Below are positions 1-6,159 of a stretch of DNA of 6,636 nt, in pieces. Position numbers and translations under genes: made by a program. Positions within the stretch are counted from its first letter, which is position 1. Every line of letters begins with the position of its first letter. Source of the DNA: Leptofilum sp050292445 (GTDB taxonomy: Bacteria; Chloroflexota; Anaerolineae; Promineifilales; Promineifilaceae); the NCBI GenBank assembly GCA_050292445.1, contig JBNKLQ010000310.1:1-6636 (forward strand), read 5' to 3'. The notes under the pieces were generated by a model. That model was not told where the DNA came from. It did not search any database and was given only the letters and a program-made list of their open reading frames with translations.

Positions 1-18
1 AGTGGCAAGAGAGGCTGC

Positions 19-447
19 TCAGAAGGCAGCTGCTGACAGCCAAAAGCGGCATTTTTGGTGGGGGTAGCGAGTCGCTGCTTGCTGGCGACAGGCTGTGTGT
101 TGGGTGCTTTTGGGTCCCAAGCCATTCACGACGTGGCTAGAATAATGGCTGGGTAGGGTGGCAAAATCGCGCACTTCCAGCCACAGCTTGGGGATGCGGC
201 TGGTGTTTTGCACGGTGAAGCGTTCTTCTAACGGCCGTCCCACCTGGGCGCGCCGCGTGCGGGTTACTCTGGACAGATGTACCCAGTTGATGTTGACCCA
301 GGCCCAGGCAAAGGAGATGATAAGCAGCAAGCCCAGAAGGTAAGCTACGTTAAACAAAATTCCACGCCCGGTAATGAGGCCGCCAATCAGGGCCACAATT
401 GCCAGCAAAATAACGGCCGTGCGTCTTTGCTGTCTGAATTTGATCAT
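19..447 (-). CDS. DUF58 family membrane protein, N-terminal part; probably truncated or frameshifted
   Basis: Residues 11-27 and 30-51 form two closely spaced hydrophobic segments. They are followed by a soluble stretch (about 60-115) with GRPLEERFTVQN, IPKLWLEVRD and VVNGLGP, which matches the usual start of DUF58 proteins (two TM helices, then a beta-rich region). DUF58 proteins usually have about 300-450 residues and are encoded beside moxR, as here: moxR ends 15 bases upstream, and an AGAGG ribosome site at 455-459 sits 7 bases before this ATG. The frame closes with TGA at 19-21 after only 142 codons. The last 30 residues keep hints of the family block (CRQ, RYP, SAA.F) but the expected RGRYxLGP and DPFG core is garbled. 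Either the gene is decaying, or the assembly carries indels, or the rest continues in another frame beyond the left edge. The family call is fairly sure; intactness is not. Confidence 0.68.
   Translation of the reverse strand: MIKFRQQRRTAVILLAIVALIGGLITGRGILFNVAYLLGLLLIISFAWAWVNINWVHLSRVTRTRRAQVGRPLEERFTVQNTSRIPKLWLEVRDFATLPSHYSSHVVNGLGPKSTQHTACRQQAATRYPHQKCRFWLSAAAF
231..238. repeat. ACGGCCGT copy 1
   Basis: Inside the DUF58 gene, in the frame that reads Arg71-Pro72. Flanks give AACGGCCGTC on the plus strand. Confidence 0.8.
413..420. repeat. ACGGCCGT copy 2
   Basis: Inside the DUF58 gene, nine codons after its start, reading Thr10-Ala11-Val12 at the start of the first TM helix. Confidence 0.8.
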
Positions 448-462
448 AGTGGGGCCTCTAAT

Positions 463-1422
463 CTAGGATGTTGGCGCTTTTACTTGGCCACCGGGTACCG
501 GCACTCTGTCTAGAATGTCTTGAACAATGCTGCCTGGCTCAATATCTTTGATACGAGCAGCCGGGCCGACAATGATGCGATGGCCTAGCGCGGCGTCGGC
601 CAGCGCTTTCACATCATCTGGCAAAACGTAGTCGCGGCCGAACATGGCGGCCCGCGCCTGGCTCAGGCGGTATAGGGCCAGGGCACCGCGTGAACTGGAC
701 CCCAGGTAAACGTCGGGATGTTCACGGGTACGCCGGACGACCTCAACGATGTACTCTTTGACCAGGTTATCGATGTAGATTTCTTTAACGGCCGTTTGCA
801 CTGTTCGTAGTTCATCTACCGAAACTGCCTGCTCAATGGACTCGATGGGGTGCCGGAACTGCTGGCGGTCCAAAATATCCATTTCTTGCTCTTTGGTTGG
901 ATAACCCAGGCGAATGCGCAGCAAAAAGCGGTCTAGCTGGGCTTCAGGCAAGGGGAAGGTGCCTTCATACTCAATGGGGTTTTGCGTGGCCAGCACCATA
1001 AACGGCTCTTCTAGCGGGTAGGTCGTGCCGTCAACCGTCACCTGCTTTTCCTCCATCGCTTCCAGCAGGGCCGACTGGGTTTTGGGTGTGGCCCGGTTAA
1101 TTTCATCTACCAGCACAATTTGAGCGTGGATAGGGCCTGGACGAAATTCAAATTCGCGATTTTTCTGATTAAAAACAGAAACGCCAGTCACGTCACTAGG
1201 AAGCATGTCTGGCGTGAATTGAATGCGTTGAAATTTACAGCCAACCGACTTGGAGAGCGATTTGGCCAGGACAGTTTTACCAACGCCGGGTACGTCTTCG
1301 ATAAGGATATGTCCCTGGCACAACAGACCAAGTACGGTAAGCTGTACGGCCGAACGTTTACCGACGATTACTTTTTCTACATTTTCCACAATGCGGTTGG
1401 CAATTGCCTCAATTTCTGCCAT
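463..1422 (-). CDS. MoxR-family AAA+ ATPase
   Basis: This 319-residue protein is a complete cytoplasmic MoxR ATPase of normal family length. Visible landmarks are the Walker A loop DVPGVGKT (43-50), Walker B VLVDEIN (103-109), sensor 1 region VLATQNP (143-149), the LPEAQLDRF segment carrying the arginine finger (158-166), and sensor 2 in GSSSRGALAL (241-250), followed by the helical lid with LPDDVKALA (267-275). MoxR proteins are thought to act as chaperone-like ATPases that help assemble or activate protein complexes, often envelope or vWA-domain proteins. The DUF58 gene directly downstream is the classic partner. The start is supported by AAGGAG (1431-1436 on the minus strand), 8 bases before the ATG, and by a promoter just upstream. 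The enzyme family is certain; the client is unknown. Confidence 0.95.
   Translation of the reverse strand: MAEIEAIANRIVENVEKVIVGKRSAVQLTVLGLLCQGHILIEDVPGVGKTVLAKSLSKSVGCKFQRIQFTPDMLPSDVTGVSVFNQKNREFEFRPGPIHAQIVLVDEINRATPKTQSALLEAMEEKQVTVDGTTYPLEEPFMVLATQNPIEYEGTFPLPEAQLDRFLLRIRLGYPTKEQEMDILDRQQFRHPIESIEQAVSVDELRTVQTAVKEIYIDNLVKEYIVEVVRRTREHPDVYLGSSSRGALALYRLSQARAAMFGRDYVLPDDVKALADAALGHRIIVGPAARIKDIEPGSIVQDILDRVPVPGGQVKAPTS
787..796. repeat. AACGGCCGTT copy 3
   Basis: Full 10-bp palindrome in moxR, reading Thr210-Ala211-Val212 between the ATPase core and the lid, a variable part of the family. Confidence 0.8.
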
Positions 1423-1464
1423 TTAAGATGCTCCTTCATGAGTGAATTTTTGATTGCGGGTGCC

Positions 1465-1495
1465 ATTGTATCATAAACTGTAATTTAGGTGGCAA
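1465..1495 (-). promoter_or_regulatory. Probable moxR promoter (extended -10)
   Basis: On the minus strand a TACAAT -10 box (1465-1470) is preceded by TG one base away (TGATACAAT), the extended -10 form. A TTGCCA -35-like box (1490-1495) lies 19 bases upstream, longer than ideal. This predicts a leader of roughly 35 bases before the moxR ATG, with AAGGAG inside it. It was found by eye. Confidence 0.45.
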
Positions 1496-1596
1496 TACAG
1501 GGTCATTCGTTGGGGAATCGTTGAATTTGCGCACGCTTTTACCAAAGTGTCAATGGGCGTTATTTTACCCAGTCTGGGAAGAAAGGGGATGGTGGA

Positions 1597-1606
1597 AACG
1601 GCCGTT
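1597..1606. repeat. AACGGCCGTT copy 4, intergenic
   Basis: Full 10-bp palindrome in non-coding DNA between the divergent moxR and M23 promoters, 31 bases upstream of the M23 -35 box. A regulatory role at this copy is possible but the coding copies argue for a general one. Confidence 0.8.
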
Positions 1607-1636
1607 CTCATCGACTCATAACGTTGCCTGGCTTTG

Positions 1637-1664
1637 TTGCCTGTGCCGTTGCTGTTTGTATAAT
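1637..1664 (+). promoter_or_regulatory. Promoter of the M23 peptidase gene
   Basis: TTGCCT (1637-1642), a 16-base spacer and a perfect TATAAT (1659-1664) form a sigma-70-type promoter. Transcription would begin near 1671, giving a leader of about 34 bases before the ATG at 1705. It lies downstream of the TTG at 1624, which argues against that codon as the start. The divergent moxR promoter is about 140-170 bases away. Apart from an AACGGCCGTT palindrome at 1597-1606 nothing else was recognised in the 282-base gap between the two genes. Confidence 0.6.
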
Positions 1665-1694
1665 GCTTTCCCGGTGCACTATTGGACAAATGAA

Positions 1695-1699
1695 TGAGG
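1695..1699 (+). promoter_or_regulatory. Ribosome binding site deciding the M23 gene start
   Basis: TGAGG lies 5 bases before the ATG at 1705. The upstream in-frame ATG at 1690 has no comparable site, and starting at 1705 places a hydrophobic signal segment and lipobox at the right distance from the N-terminus. Confidence 0.55.
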
Positions 1700-1704
1700 C
1701 AATT

Positions 1705-2343
1705 ATGATTGAAAATTCCTGGAAGTATGGCAATCAATTTTTGGTTTGGGCAACGGCCGTTGTTGTGTTGTTGCTCGTGGGCTGCCGCAGCCTGTCGGCG
1801 GATCAATATGGTGACTCAATTGCTGGCTGCGACGGGCAAATTTATAGTGATCCGGCAGAATCCCCTTATGTGCTGCCTTTTGCAGTTGGCGAAACGTTTA
1901 CGACCGGTTTAACCAACTGTTCCAGTTCATACCACGGCCCCGGCGAGCCAGACCAATACGCCTTTGATTTTGACATGCCCGTGGGTACACCCTTTACCGC
2001 CGCGCGGGCTGGAACGGTGTTTAAAGTTGTGGAAGATGCGCCCAGCAATGGCGGTGGTGCGGGCAACTACGTCATTATCGATCACCATGATGGCACTTAC
2101 GGCCTCTATTATCATTCGCCTCGAGATGGTATTGATGTGGAAGTAGGAGATGAAGTTGTGCAGGGGGATGTGTTGGGCATTACTGGACGTTCTGGTCTGG
2201 CTGGGTACCCTCATTTACACTTTATTGTGGTGGAAGGCGATCCGGAGTTTCCTTATGATGGTTTGGCCATCTCCTTTAGCAATGCTTTGCCTGCCGATGT
2301 TGCTCTAAAAGGTAGAACGGAGTATGAGGCTGGTCCGCATTAG
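1705..2343 (+). CDS. M23 (LytM-type) metallopeptidase lipoprotein
   Basis: This 212-residue protein begins with a lipoprotein signal: residues 11-26 are hydrophobic and end in the lipobox LVGC, with Cys27 as the lipidation site. It is therefore probably anchored on the outer face of a membrane. Residues 75-180 form an M23 peptidase domain: DFDMPVGTPFTAARAGTV (88-105), a glycine-rich GAGNYVIIDH (118-127), YYHSP (His137), the GDxVxQGDxLGxTGxSG pattern (148-164) and PHLHF (His170 and His172). M23 enzymes are zinc endopeptidases that cut peptidoglycan cross-bridges. The usual first zinc ligand, the His of H-x3-D before Asp88, is Gln84 here. The nearest His is His77 in YHGPG, so activity is uncertain. 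The gene stands alone on the plus strand between oppositely oriented genes. Confidence 0.85.
   Translation: MIENSWKYGNQFLVWATAVVVLLLVGCRSLSADQYGDSIAGCDGQIYSDPAESPYVLPFAVGETFTTGLTNCSSSYHGPGEPDQYAFDFDMPVGTPFTAARAGTVFKVVEDAPSNGGGAGNYVIIDHHDGTYGLYYHSPRDGIDVEVGDEVVQGDVLGITGRSGLAGYPHLHFIVVEGDPEFPYDGLAISFSNALPADVALKGRTEYEAGPH
1752..1761. repeat. AACGGCCGTT copy 5
   Basis: Full 10-bp palindrome in the signal segment of the M23 lipoprotein, reading Thr17-Ala18-Val19. Confidence 0.8.
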
Positions 2344-2346
2344 AAT

Positions 2347-2356
2347 AAGTTAACTT
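2347..2356. repeat. 10-bp perfect palindrome in the convergent gap
   Basis: AAGTTAACTT lies in the 18-base space between the convergent stops of the M23 gene and the surface protein gene. It is A/T-rich without a GC stem or T tract, so it does not look like an intrinsic terminator. No other terminator is visible in this gap. Confidence 0.25.
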
Positions 2357-2361
2357 CCCGC

Positions 2362-3639
2362 TTACGGCAGTGACATGATGGCATCAACTTCGGCCGCGTC
2401 GTTGTCGCCACCAAGCGGTGTGGTGATGCGCAGCCAACGATAATTGCCTGTTGGCGCAAAGGCGTCAACATCGATGGCTACGCCCGGCGAATTCCCCCCA
2501 TACAGATCGGCAAAAGGTATAGGTTGGTTGTCTGGTTCGCTGCCAGCTCCGTAACCCGCCTGACCAATATTTGTATTGCTATCCAGAAGACCGTCGCCCC
2601 AATAAAAAACCTGCACCCACGGGCCGCTGTCGCTGCGCCCAATTTCCACAATGACCCAATCTAAATTTATCATCGTGGCCGGATTTTCATTCTCATAATA
2701 GACGAGATCGAAAGCAGTTTCAGCGCCACCATTAACGGTAATAGCGTTTGGTGCCCCCAAATCAACAATCAAGCTTTGGCCACAGCCAACAGCCGCATAC
2801 GTGCCATTTGGACCACCAATGTTAGGTTCTCCGCCGGGGATGTTGCCGCTGCATGGCGGTGGACCAACTGTAGGTGTGGCTGTGGCGGTAGGCGTTGACG
2901 TTGGCGTAGGTATGGGGGTGTTCGTGGGTGGCACGGTGGCCGTGGCGGTAGGCGTTGCCGTTGACACTGCTGTTGGTGTAAATGTTGGTGGCAATGGTGG
3001 GACTGTTGCCGTTGATGGTGGCGTTGCTGTCGGTGGTGCTGGCGGCGGTGGCGGTGCTGGCGGAAGAGGTGTCCAGGTGGGCTGTGGTGTTGCTGTTGGC
3101 GGTACGGCCGTTGCCGTTGGTGGTACGGTGTTTGCTGGCGGCACAGGGGGCGCATTGGTTGCTGTAGCGGTTGCTGTGGCTACTGGCGTTGCCGATGGTG
3201 ACGAGGTGGGGAACGGCGTGGGCGTATTGGGTTCTGACGTGGGCCGGGGTGTGTTGGTGGCTGTGGTGACAACGGCCGTTGGCAACGTTCTAGTTGGCGT
3301 CTCAACCACATCGGCGATTTGCACCGGATTATCTGGCACCGGGGGGGCAGACGAATTGATTTTATATGGCGTTGGGGTAAGGGAAAGTCCCAAACTGTCT
3401 TTTGTCGCTTGGATAATGATTTGGGCGCTGACGGGTGCAAATTGCGCGGATGATTGATCACGGCCGTAATCAGCCCTGTTTTCAGCCAGCATCTGGGCGT
3501 TAGTAATTTCTGTTGGCCACAGGCTCAAGGCCATGTAAGTGGAGGAATAAACGCAAAAGAGACTCATGACAAGTGCAAGCAGGGGCAATAGCCACAGCTT
3601 GCGGCGCTGGTCTTCGTTTTCTTCCCGTGTTGGCTTCAT
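2362..3639 (-). CDS. Surface protein: TM anchor, Thr/Pro-rich linker, C-terminal globular domain
   Basis: This 425-residue protein has a charged cytoplasmic N-terminus (1-14), one hydrophobic helix (about 15-40), a short region, then a low-complexity Thr/Pro/Ala/Val linker (about 114-262) of TATPT-like units, and a compact C-terminal domain (about 263-425). That domain contains VDLGAPNAITVNGG, FDLVYYE, LDWVIVEIGRS, WVQVFYWGDG and YRWLRI, a pattern suggesting a beta-sandwich of ligand- or carbohydrate-binding type. Cys263 and Cys286 could form a disulfide. Such Pro/Thr stalks usually hold a domain away from the cell and may be glycosylated. I do not recognise the C-terminal family, so function is unknown. 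The gene starts 3 bases after the histidine kinase stop and is almost certainly cotranscribed with it. Confidence 0.85.
   Translation of the reverse strand: MKPTREENEDQRRKLWLLPLLALVMSLFCVYSSTYMALSLWPTEITNAQMLAENRADYGRDQSSAQFAPVSAQIIIQATKDSLGLSLTPTPYKINSSAPPVPDNPVQIADVVETPTRTLPTAVVTTATNTPRPTSEPNTPTPFPTSSPSATPVATATATATNAPPVPPANTVPPTATAVPPTATPQPTWTPLPPAPPPPPAPPTATPPSTATVPPLPPTFTPTAVSTATPTATATVPPTNTPIPTPTSTPTATATPTVGPPPCSGNIPGGEPNIGGPNGTYAAVGCGQSLIVDLGAPNAITVNGGAETAFDLVYYENENPATMINLDWVIVEIGRSDSGPWVQVFYWGDGLLDSNTNIGQAGYGAGSEPDNQPIPFADLYGGNSPGVAIDVDAFAPTGNYRWLRITTPLGGDNDAAEVDAIMSLP
3104..3111. repeat. ACGGCCGT copy 6
   Basis: In the Thr/Pro linker of the surface protein, reading Thr177-Ala178-Val179. 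Composition of the linker favours this tripeptide, so this copy weighs less as evidence. Confidence 0.75.
3271..3280. repeat. AACGGCCGTT copy 7
   Basis: Full 10-bp palindrome at the start of the surface protein linker, reading Thr121-Ala122-Val123. Confidence 0.75.
3460..3467. repeat. ACGGCCGT copy 8
   Basis: In the surface protein after its TM helix, in a different frame, reading Tyr58-Gly59-Arg60. Confidence 0.8.
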
Positions 3640-3642
3640 TGC

Positions 3643-5844
3643 TTAAACGGGCTCCTTGATAACGGCCGTTTCCGCAATCAACGGTAAGGTACAGGTAAAG
3701 GTGCTACCCACCCCTACTTTGCTTTCCATGGTGATGCTTCCTCCATGCAGTTCCAAAATTTCTCTGGTAATGTAGAGTCCCAGGCCAATGCCTCGTTCGT
3801 CGTAGTTCAAATCATTTCTGGCGCGGAAAAAGCGTTCAAAAATATATGGTTGGTCGCCATGGGCAATGCCTATCCCACTATCTGCCACGCGCAGATAGAC
3901 ATTTTCACTGTCATGGTGTGCAGTTACTTGAATGCTTCCCTTTTCGGCCGTATAGGTAAGCGCGTTTTCTAGTAAATTGGCTAGCGCCCAATGTAGGCGG
4001 TTGGCATCACAAGATACCGGCAGCGGTAGTTCTGGCAGCTGCACAGCAAAAAATATCTCTTTGGCTTCAATTTTGGGTTGCCATTCGTCGGCCAGTTCGC
4101 GTACAAAGGAAGTAAAAGAGATTTCTGCTTGCTTCAGGTGCAAGGTGCCTGCCTGAATTTCTGAAATGCTAATCATCTTCTGGATATGTTCTTCTAGTTC
4201 GTTGCTTCCTTTAGCAATTTTTTCCAAATAAGTGGCTTGGTCTTCTTGCAAATGCCCATTTGCCGAGCGCCTTAATAATTCGGTGTACAGCTTAACGACA
4301 GTCAGCGGGGTGCGCAGCTCATGAGACATGCTGGTGATAAAGTCATCTTTTAAATTTTCTGCCTCGGCGGCAAGGGTGACATCGCGCAAAACCATGACGG
4401 TGCCTGTATGGCTGCCGTCTGGGTTTTGTAAAAAGGCAGAGGAGGCGCTAAGAACACGGCCGTTTAGATTGTAACGCTGCGTGAGTTCATTCCCCTCTAA
4501 ATGTACATGGGTTGAGGAAGTCGCTAATAACCTTTGCAAGGAGGCCTCTGAAAATTCCCCTGTTATCTCGGCGATCATTGTTTGTGCCGCCGGATTAGAA
4601 TTGACGATGTTATTTTCATTGTCCAGCACAATGACACCGTCGGCGATGGATTGTAGGATCGCGGCCAGCTCGCTTTTTTGAGCCAAAAGCTGGCGGTTGC
4701 GTTTATCCAACCGTTCAGTCATCGTGTCGAAGGAGAGGGCCAGGGTGCCAATTTCATCATTTCGAAGAATGCCGGTACGTTGGTGTAGATTGCCTTCCGT
4801 CACGTCTGTGGTTACATCGACTAGCCGATTTAGCGGTCGGGCAATGCTGCGCGCTACCAGAAAACCAATCATGATCACTGAGACGGTGGCAATGGTGAAA
4901 ACCAGGTTTAGCAAATTGCGGCTGGTGGCAGCGGCGTTGACAATGAAGTTGCTGGGCAGCGCCACGCTAAACAAACCAAATGATTCGTTGCGTAAACGCC
5001 AATCGCCAAAAGCAAGCTGATAATCTTGATTAAGCACTTCCAGCCGGCGCAGTGGTACATGCGTTTCGGCATTCTCAGCAACGACCTGGTAACGACTTGG
5101 CGATTCAGCTAAAAGGTTCAAAACCGTTGCATACTGGCTGGACGGTTCTTCTAGCAAATCAGAAATATTTTCTTGACCATTGCCCAACGTGGTGTCAATG
5201 ATCTGTCCGTTTGCACTGTACAGGGTTACACGGGCCACAGCGTTTTCGGTCAGGCCAACGACCATTTTACGTACGGCCGTTCCCACCATCGCCGCGCCGA
5301 CTACCTCATCATCCAACAAAACGGGGCCAACCGTAAACAGCATGTGGCCAGATGGTGTATCAACTAAAATGGCCCGCTTGTCGCCATACTGATCGACAAA
5401 GCCTGAAAGTACAAACTGCACGTCTTCAATTTGGGCGAAGTTGGTGTTGGCGAAGGTGGCCTCTGGGTCAGACTCTGTAGTTTGGTCCCAGGCGAATTGG
5501 GTACGGCCGTTTCTATCCAGTAAAACAACCGCATCCGTGGGGCTGTTGACGATAATTTGGGGGAGCAATAATTGGAGTTTCGGCACATCCTGAAGGGCTA
5601 AACTTTCCGGCACACCTTCGGTGAGAGCTACTTGGCGCAGGACAGCCAGGCGATCTTCTTCATACCCTACCATACTTTCCGCCACGACGCGGCCAGAATC
5701 CAGCAGCTGATTGTTGAAGCGCTCATGCAGGGTGCCTGTAACCAGACTCACCACAATAAACGCACCAATACCGGCAACGATTAAGGTTAGCAGTAGATAT
5801 GGAAATACAATTTTTGAGCCAATCCCAGAAAAAAGTTTTTTCAT
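3643..5844 (-). CDS. Membrane sensor histidine kinase (Cache-like sensor, HAMP, PAS, HisKA, HATPase)
   Basis: This 733-residue kinase has TM1 at about 13-36, a large extracytoplasmic sensor region (about 37-305) resembling a double Cache fold (for example VVLLDRNGRT at 106-115), TM2 at about 310-330, HAMP (about 331-383), PAS (about 388-490), HisKA and HATPase_c (about 610-722). The H box SMSHELRTPL (505-514) carries the phosphorylated His508. The ATP site shows the N box LLENALTYT (Asn627), G1 DSGIGI (655-660), F box IFERFFRA (668-675) and G2 GIGLGL (685-690), all intact. It should autophosphorylate in response to an external small ligand and pass phosphate to a response regulator, none of which is in the window. 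The surface protein gene follows after 3 bases. The ribosome site before the ATG is weak (GAGAG, 11 bases away). Confidence 0.93.
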   Translation of the reverse strand: MKKLFSGIGSKIVFPYLLLTLIVAGIGAFIVVSLVTGTLHERFNNQLLDSGRVVAESMVGYEEDRLAVLRQVALTEGVPESLALQDVPKLQLLLPQIIVNSPTDAVVLLDRNGRTQFAWDQTTESDPEATFANTNFAQIEDVQFVLSGFVDQYGDKRAILVDTPSGHMLFTVGPVLLDDEVVGAAMVGTAVRKMVVGLTENAVARVTLYSANGQIIDTTLGNGQENISDLLEEPSSQYATVLNLLAESPSRYQVVAENAETHVPLRRLEVLNQDYQLAFGDWRLRNESFGLFSVALPSNFIVNAAATSRNLLNLVFTIATVSVIMIGFLVARSIARPLNRLVDVTTDVTEGNLHQRTGILRNDEIGTLALSFDTMTERLDKRNRQLLAQKSELAAILQSIADGVIVLDNENNIVNSNPAAQTMIAEITGEFSEASLQRLLATSSTHVHLEGNELTQRYNLNGRVLSASSAFLQNPDGSHTGTVMVLRDVTLAAEAENLKDDFITSMSHELRTPLTVVKLYTELLRRSANGHLQEDQATYLEKIAKGSNELEEHIQKMISISEIQAGTLHLKQAEISFTSFVRELADEWQPKIEAKEIFFAVQLPELPLPVSCDANRLHWALANLLENALTYTAEKGSIQVTAHHDSENVYLRVADSGIGIAHGDQPYIFERFFRARNDLNYDERGIGLGLYITREILELHGGSITMESKVGVGSTFTCTLPLIAETAVIKEPV
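3652..3657 (-). promoter_or_regulatory. Ribosome binding site of the surface protein gene inside the kinase gene end
   Basis: AAGGAG on the minus strand lies within the last codons of the kinase gene, 12 bases before the surface protein ATG. The spacing is somewhat long but the match is strong. It supports the ATG at 3639 and translational coupling of the two genes. Confidence 0.55.
3661..3670. repeat. AACGGCCGTT copy 9
   Basis: Full 10-bp palindrome in the short kinase tail beyond the conserved ATPase domain, reading Thr726-Ala727-Val728, close to the ribosome site of the next gene. Confidence 0.8.
4456..4463. repeat. ACGGCCGT copy 10
   Basis: In the PAS region of the kinase, reading Asn461-Gly462-Arg463. 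Confidence 0.8.
5273..5280. repeat. ACGGCCGT copy 11
   Basis: In the sensor region of the kinase, reading Thr189-Ala190-Val191. Confidence 0.8.
5503..5510. repeat. ACGGCCGT copy 12
   Basis: In the sensor region of the kinase, reading Asn112-Gly113-Arg114 in a turn after a beta strand (DRNGRT). Confidence 0.8.
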
Positions 5845-5908
5845 CAGTGATCATTCTCTCATTTTGTGAACTTTCTCCCAGCTTGTTCTTTCCCCAAAGT
5901 CTTCTAAG

Positions 5909-5937
5909 AATGTACGATGTCCTCTTCTCAAACTCAA
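5909..5937 (-). promoter_or_regulatory. Possible promoter of the kinase operon
   Basis: On the minus strand TTGAGT (5932-5937), a 17-base spacer and TACATT (5909-5914) give 4 of 6 matches in each box. This would leave a leader of about 55-60 bases before the kinase ATG. It is a weak call made by eye; some promoter is expected here because a strong terminator separates the kinase from proA. Confidence 0.3.
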
Positions 5938-6023
5938 TGGGATGAAGGTATTGTTTATGCTGCTATGTGTGTAGAAGCCGTGAATATGACGCCTACCAGA
6001 CCTGTAGATATTGCTGGTATTCG

Positions 6024-6031
6024 ACGGCCGT
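6024..6031. repeat. ACGGCCGT copy 13, intergenic
   Basis: In non-coding DNA between the proA terminator and the kinase gene, well upstream of the candidate kinase promoter. Confidence 0.8.
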
Positions 6032-6099
6032 TTTTCCCGCAGTCGTGTTAGCGTCGGTATCCATCTTTCCCCAACGTTTGAAAAAACCGACGCGTAAAT

Positions 6100-6135
6100 A
6101 AAAAAGCGCACAACCAAAAGGCCGCGCGCTTTTTT
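6100..6135 (-). terminator. Intrinsic terminator of proA
   Basis: The two 16-base arms (6100-6115 and 6120-6135) enclose a 4-base loop. Read on the minus strand, all 16 positions pair, three of them as G-U, and the arm ends in six U. On the plus strand those three pairs become A-C mismatches, so the structure is best formed by transcripts coming from proA. The hairpin starts 24 bases after the proA stop. Confidence 0.88.
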
Positions 6136-6159
6136 CATGTCTAAAATTTTGGGTTGGGT

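Larger units (their letters stand above)
2854..3300 (-). repeat. Low-complexity Thr/Pro/Ala/Val coding repeat
   Basis: Imperfect short repeats encode the extracellular linker of the surface protein (residues 114-262). The units are variations of TATPT, PPTAT and a run of PPPPP. On the plus strand the same DNA gives Gly/Val-rich open frames, which are artefacts of composition. Such regions can change length by slippage. Confidence 0.8.
5845..6159. other. Intergenic region between proA and the kinase gene
   Basis: This 315-base stretch holds the proA terminator at its right end (6100-6135), one ACGGCCGT palindrome (6024-6031) and a weak candidate kinase promoter (5909-5937). The open frames across it begin inside or before the terminator, lack ribosome sites and resemble no known protein. 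No RNA gene or riboswitch was recognised. Confidence 0.6.

Noticed and set aside
1624..1704. TTG at 1624 or ATG at 1690 as the M23 gene start
   Set aside because: The TTG lies upstream of the TATAAT promoter, and the ATG at 1690 lacks a ribosome site; ATG 1705 has TGAGG 5 bases upstream and gives a normal lipoprotein signal.
1471..1806. 111-codon minus-strand frame over the divergent promoter region
   Set aside because: It overlaps the M23 promoter and signal peptide, has low-complexity content and resembles no known protein.
2769..3155. Minus-strand open frame rich in His, Gln and Arg in the same region
   Set aside because: Alternative frame of the Thr/Pro linker; composition artefact.
2854..3300. 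Short repeats considered as a CRISPR array or tandem satellite
   Set aside because: Units are irregular, codon-phased and encode a Thr/Pro linker; no constant repeat with unique spacers.
2801..3457. Long plus-strand open frame rich in Gly and Val, antisense to the surface protein
   Set aside because: It arises from the low-complexity Thr/Pro/Ala codons on the other strand; it has no signal, domain or convincing ribosome site.
5993..6064. Possible 23-residue small protein on the minus strand after the terminator
   Set aside because: The purine run lies directly against the ATG with no proper spacing, and the octamer copy inside it explains part of the frame.
5851..6138. 95-codon minus-strand frame between proA and the kinase
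   Set aside because: It starts inside the terminator hairpin, has no ribosome site and no recognisable features.
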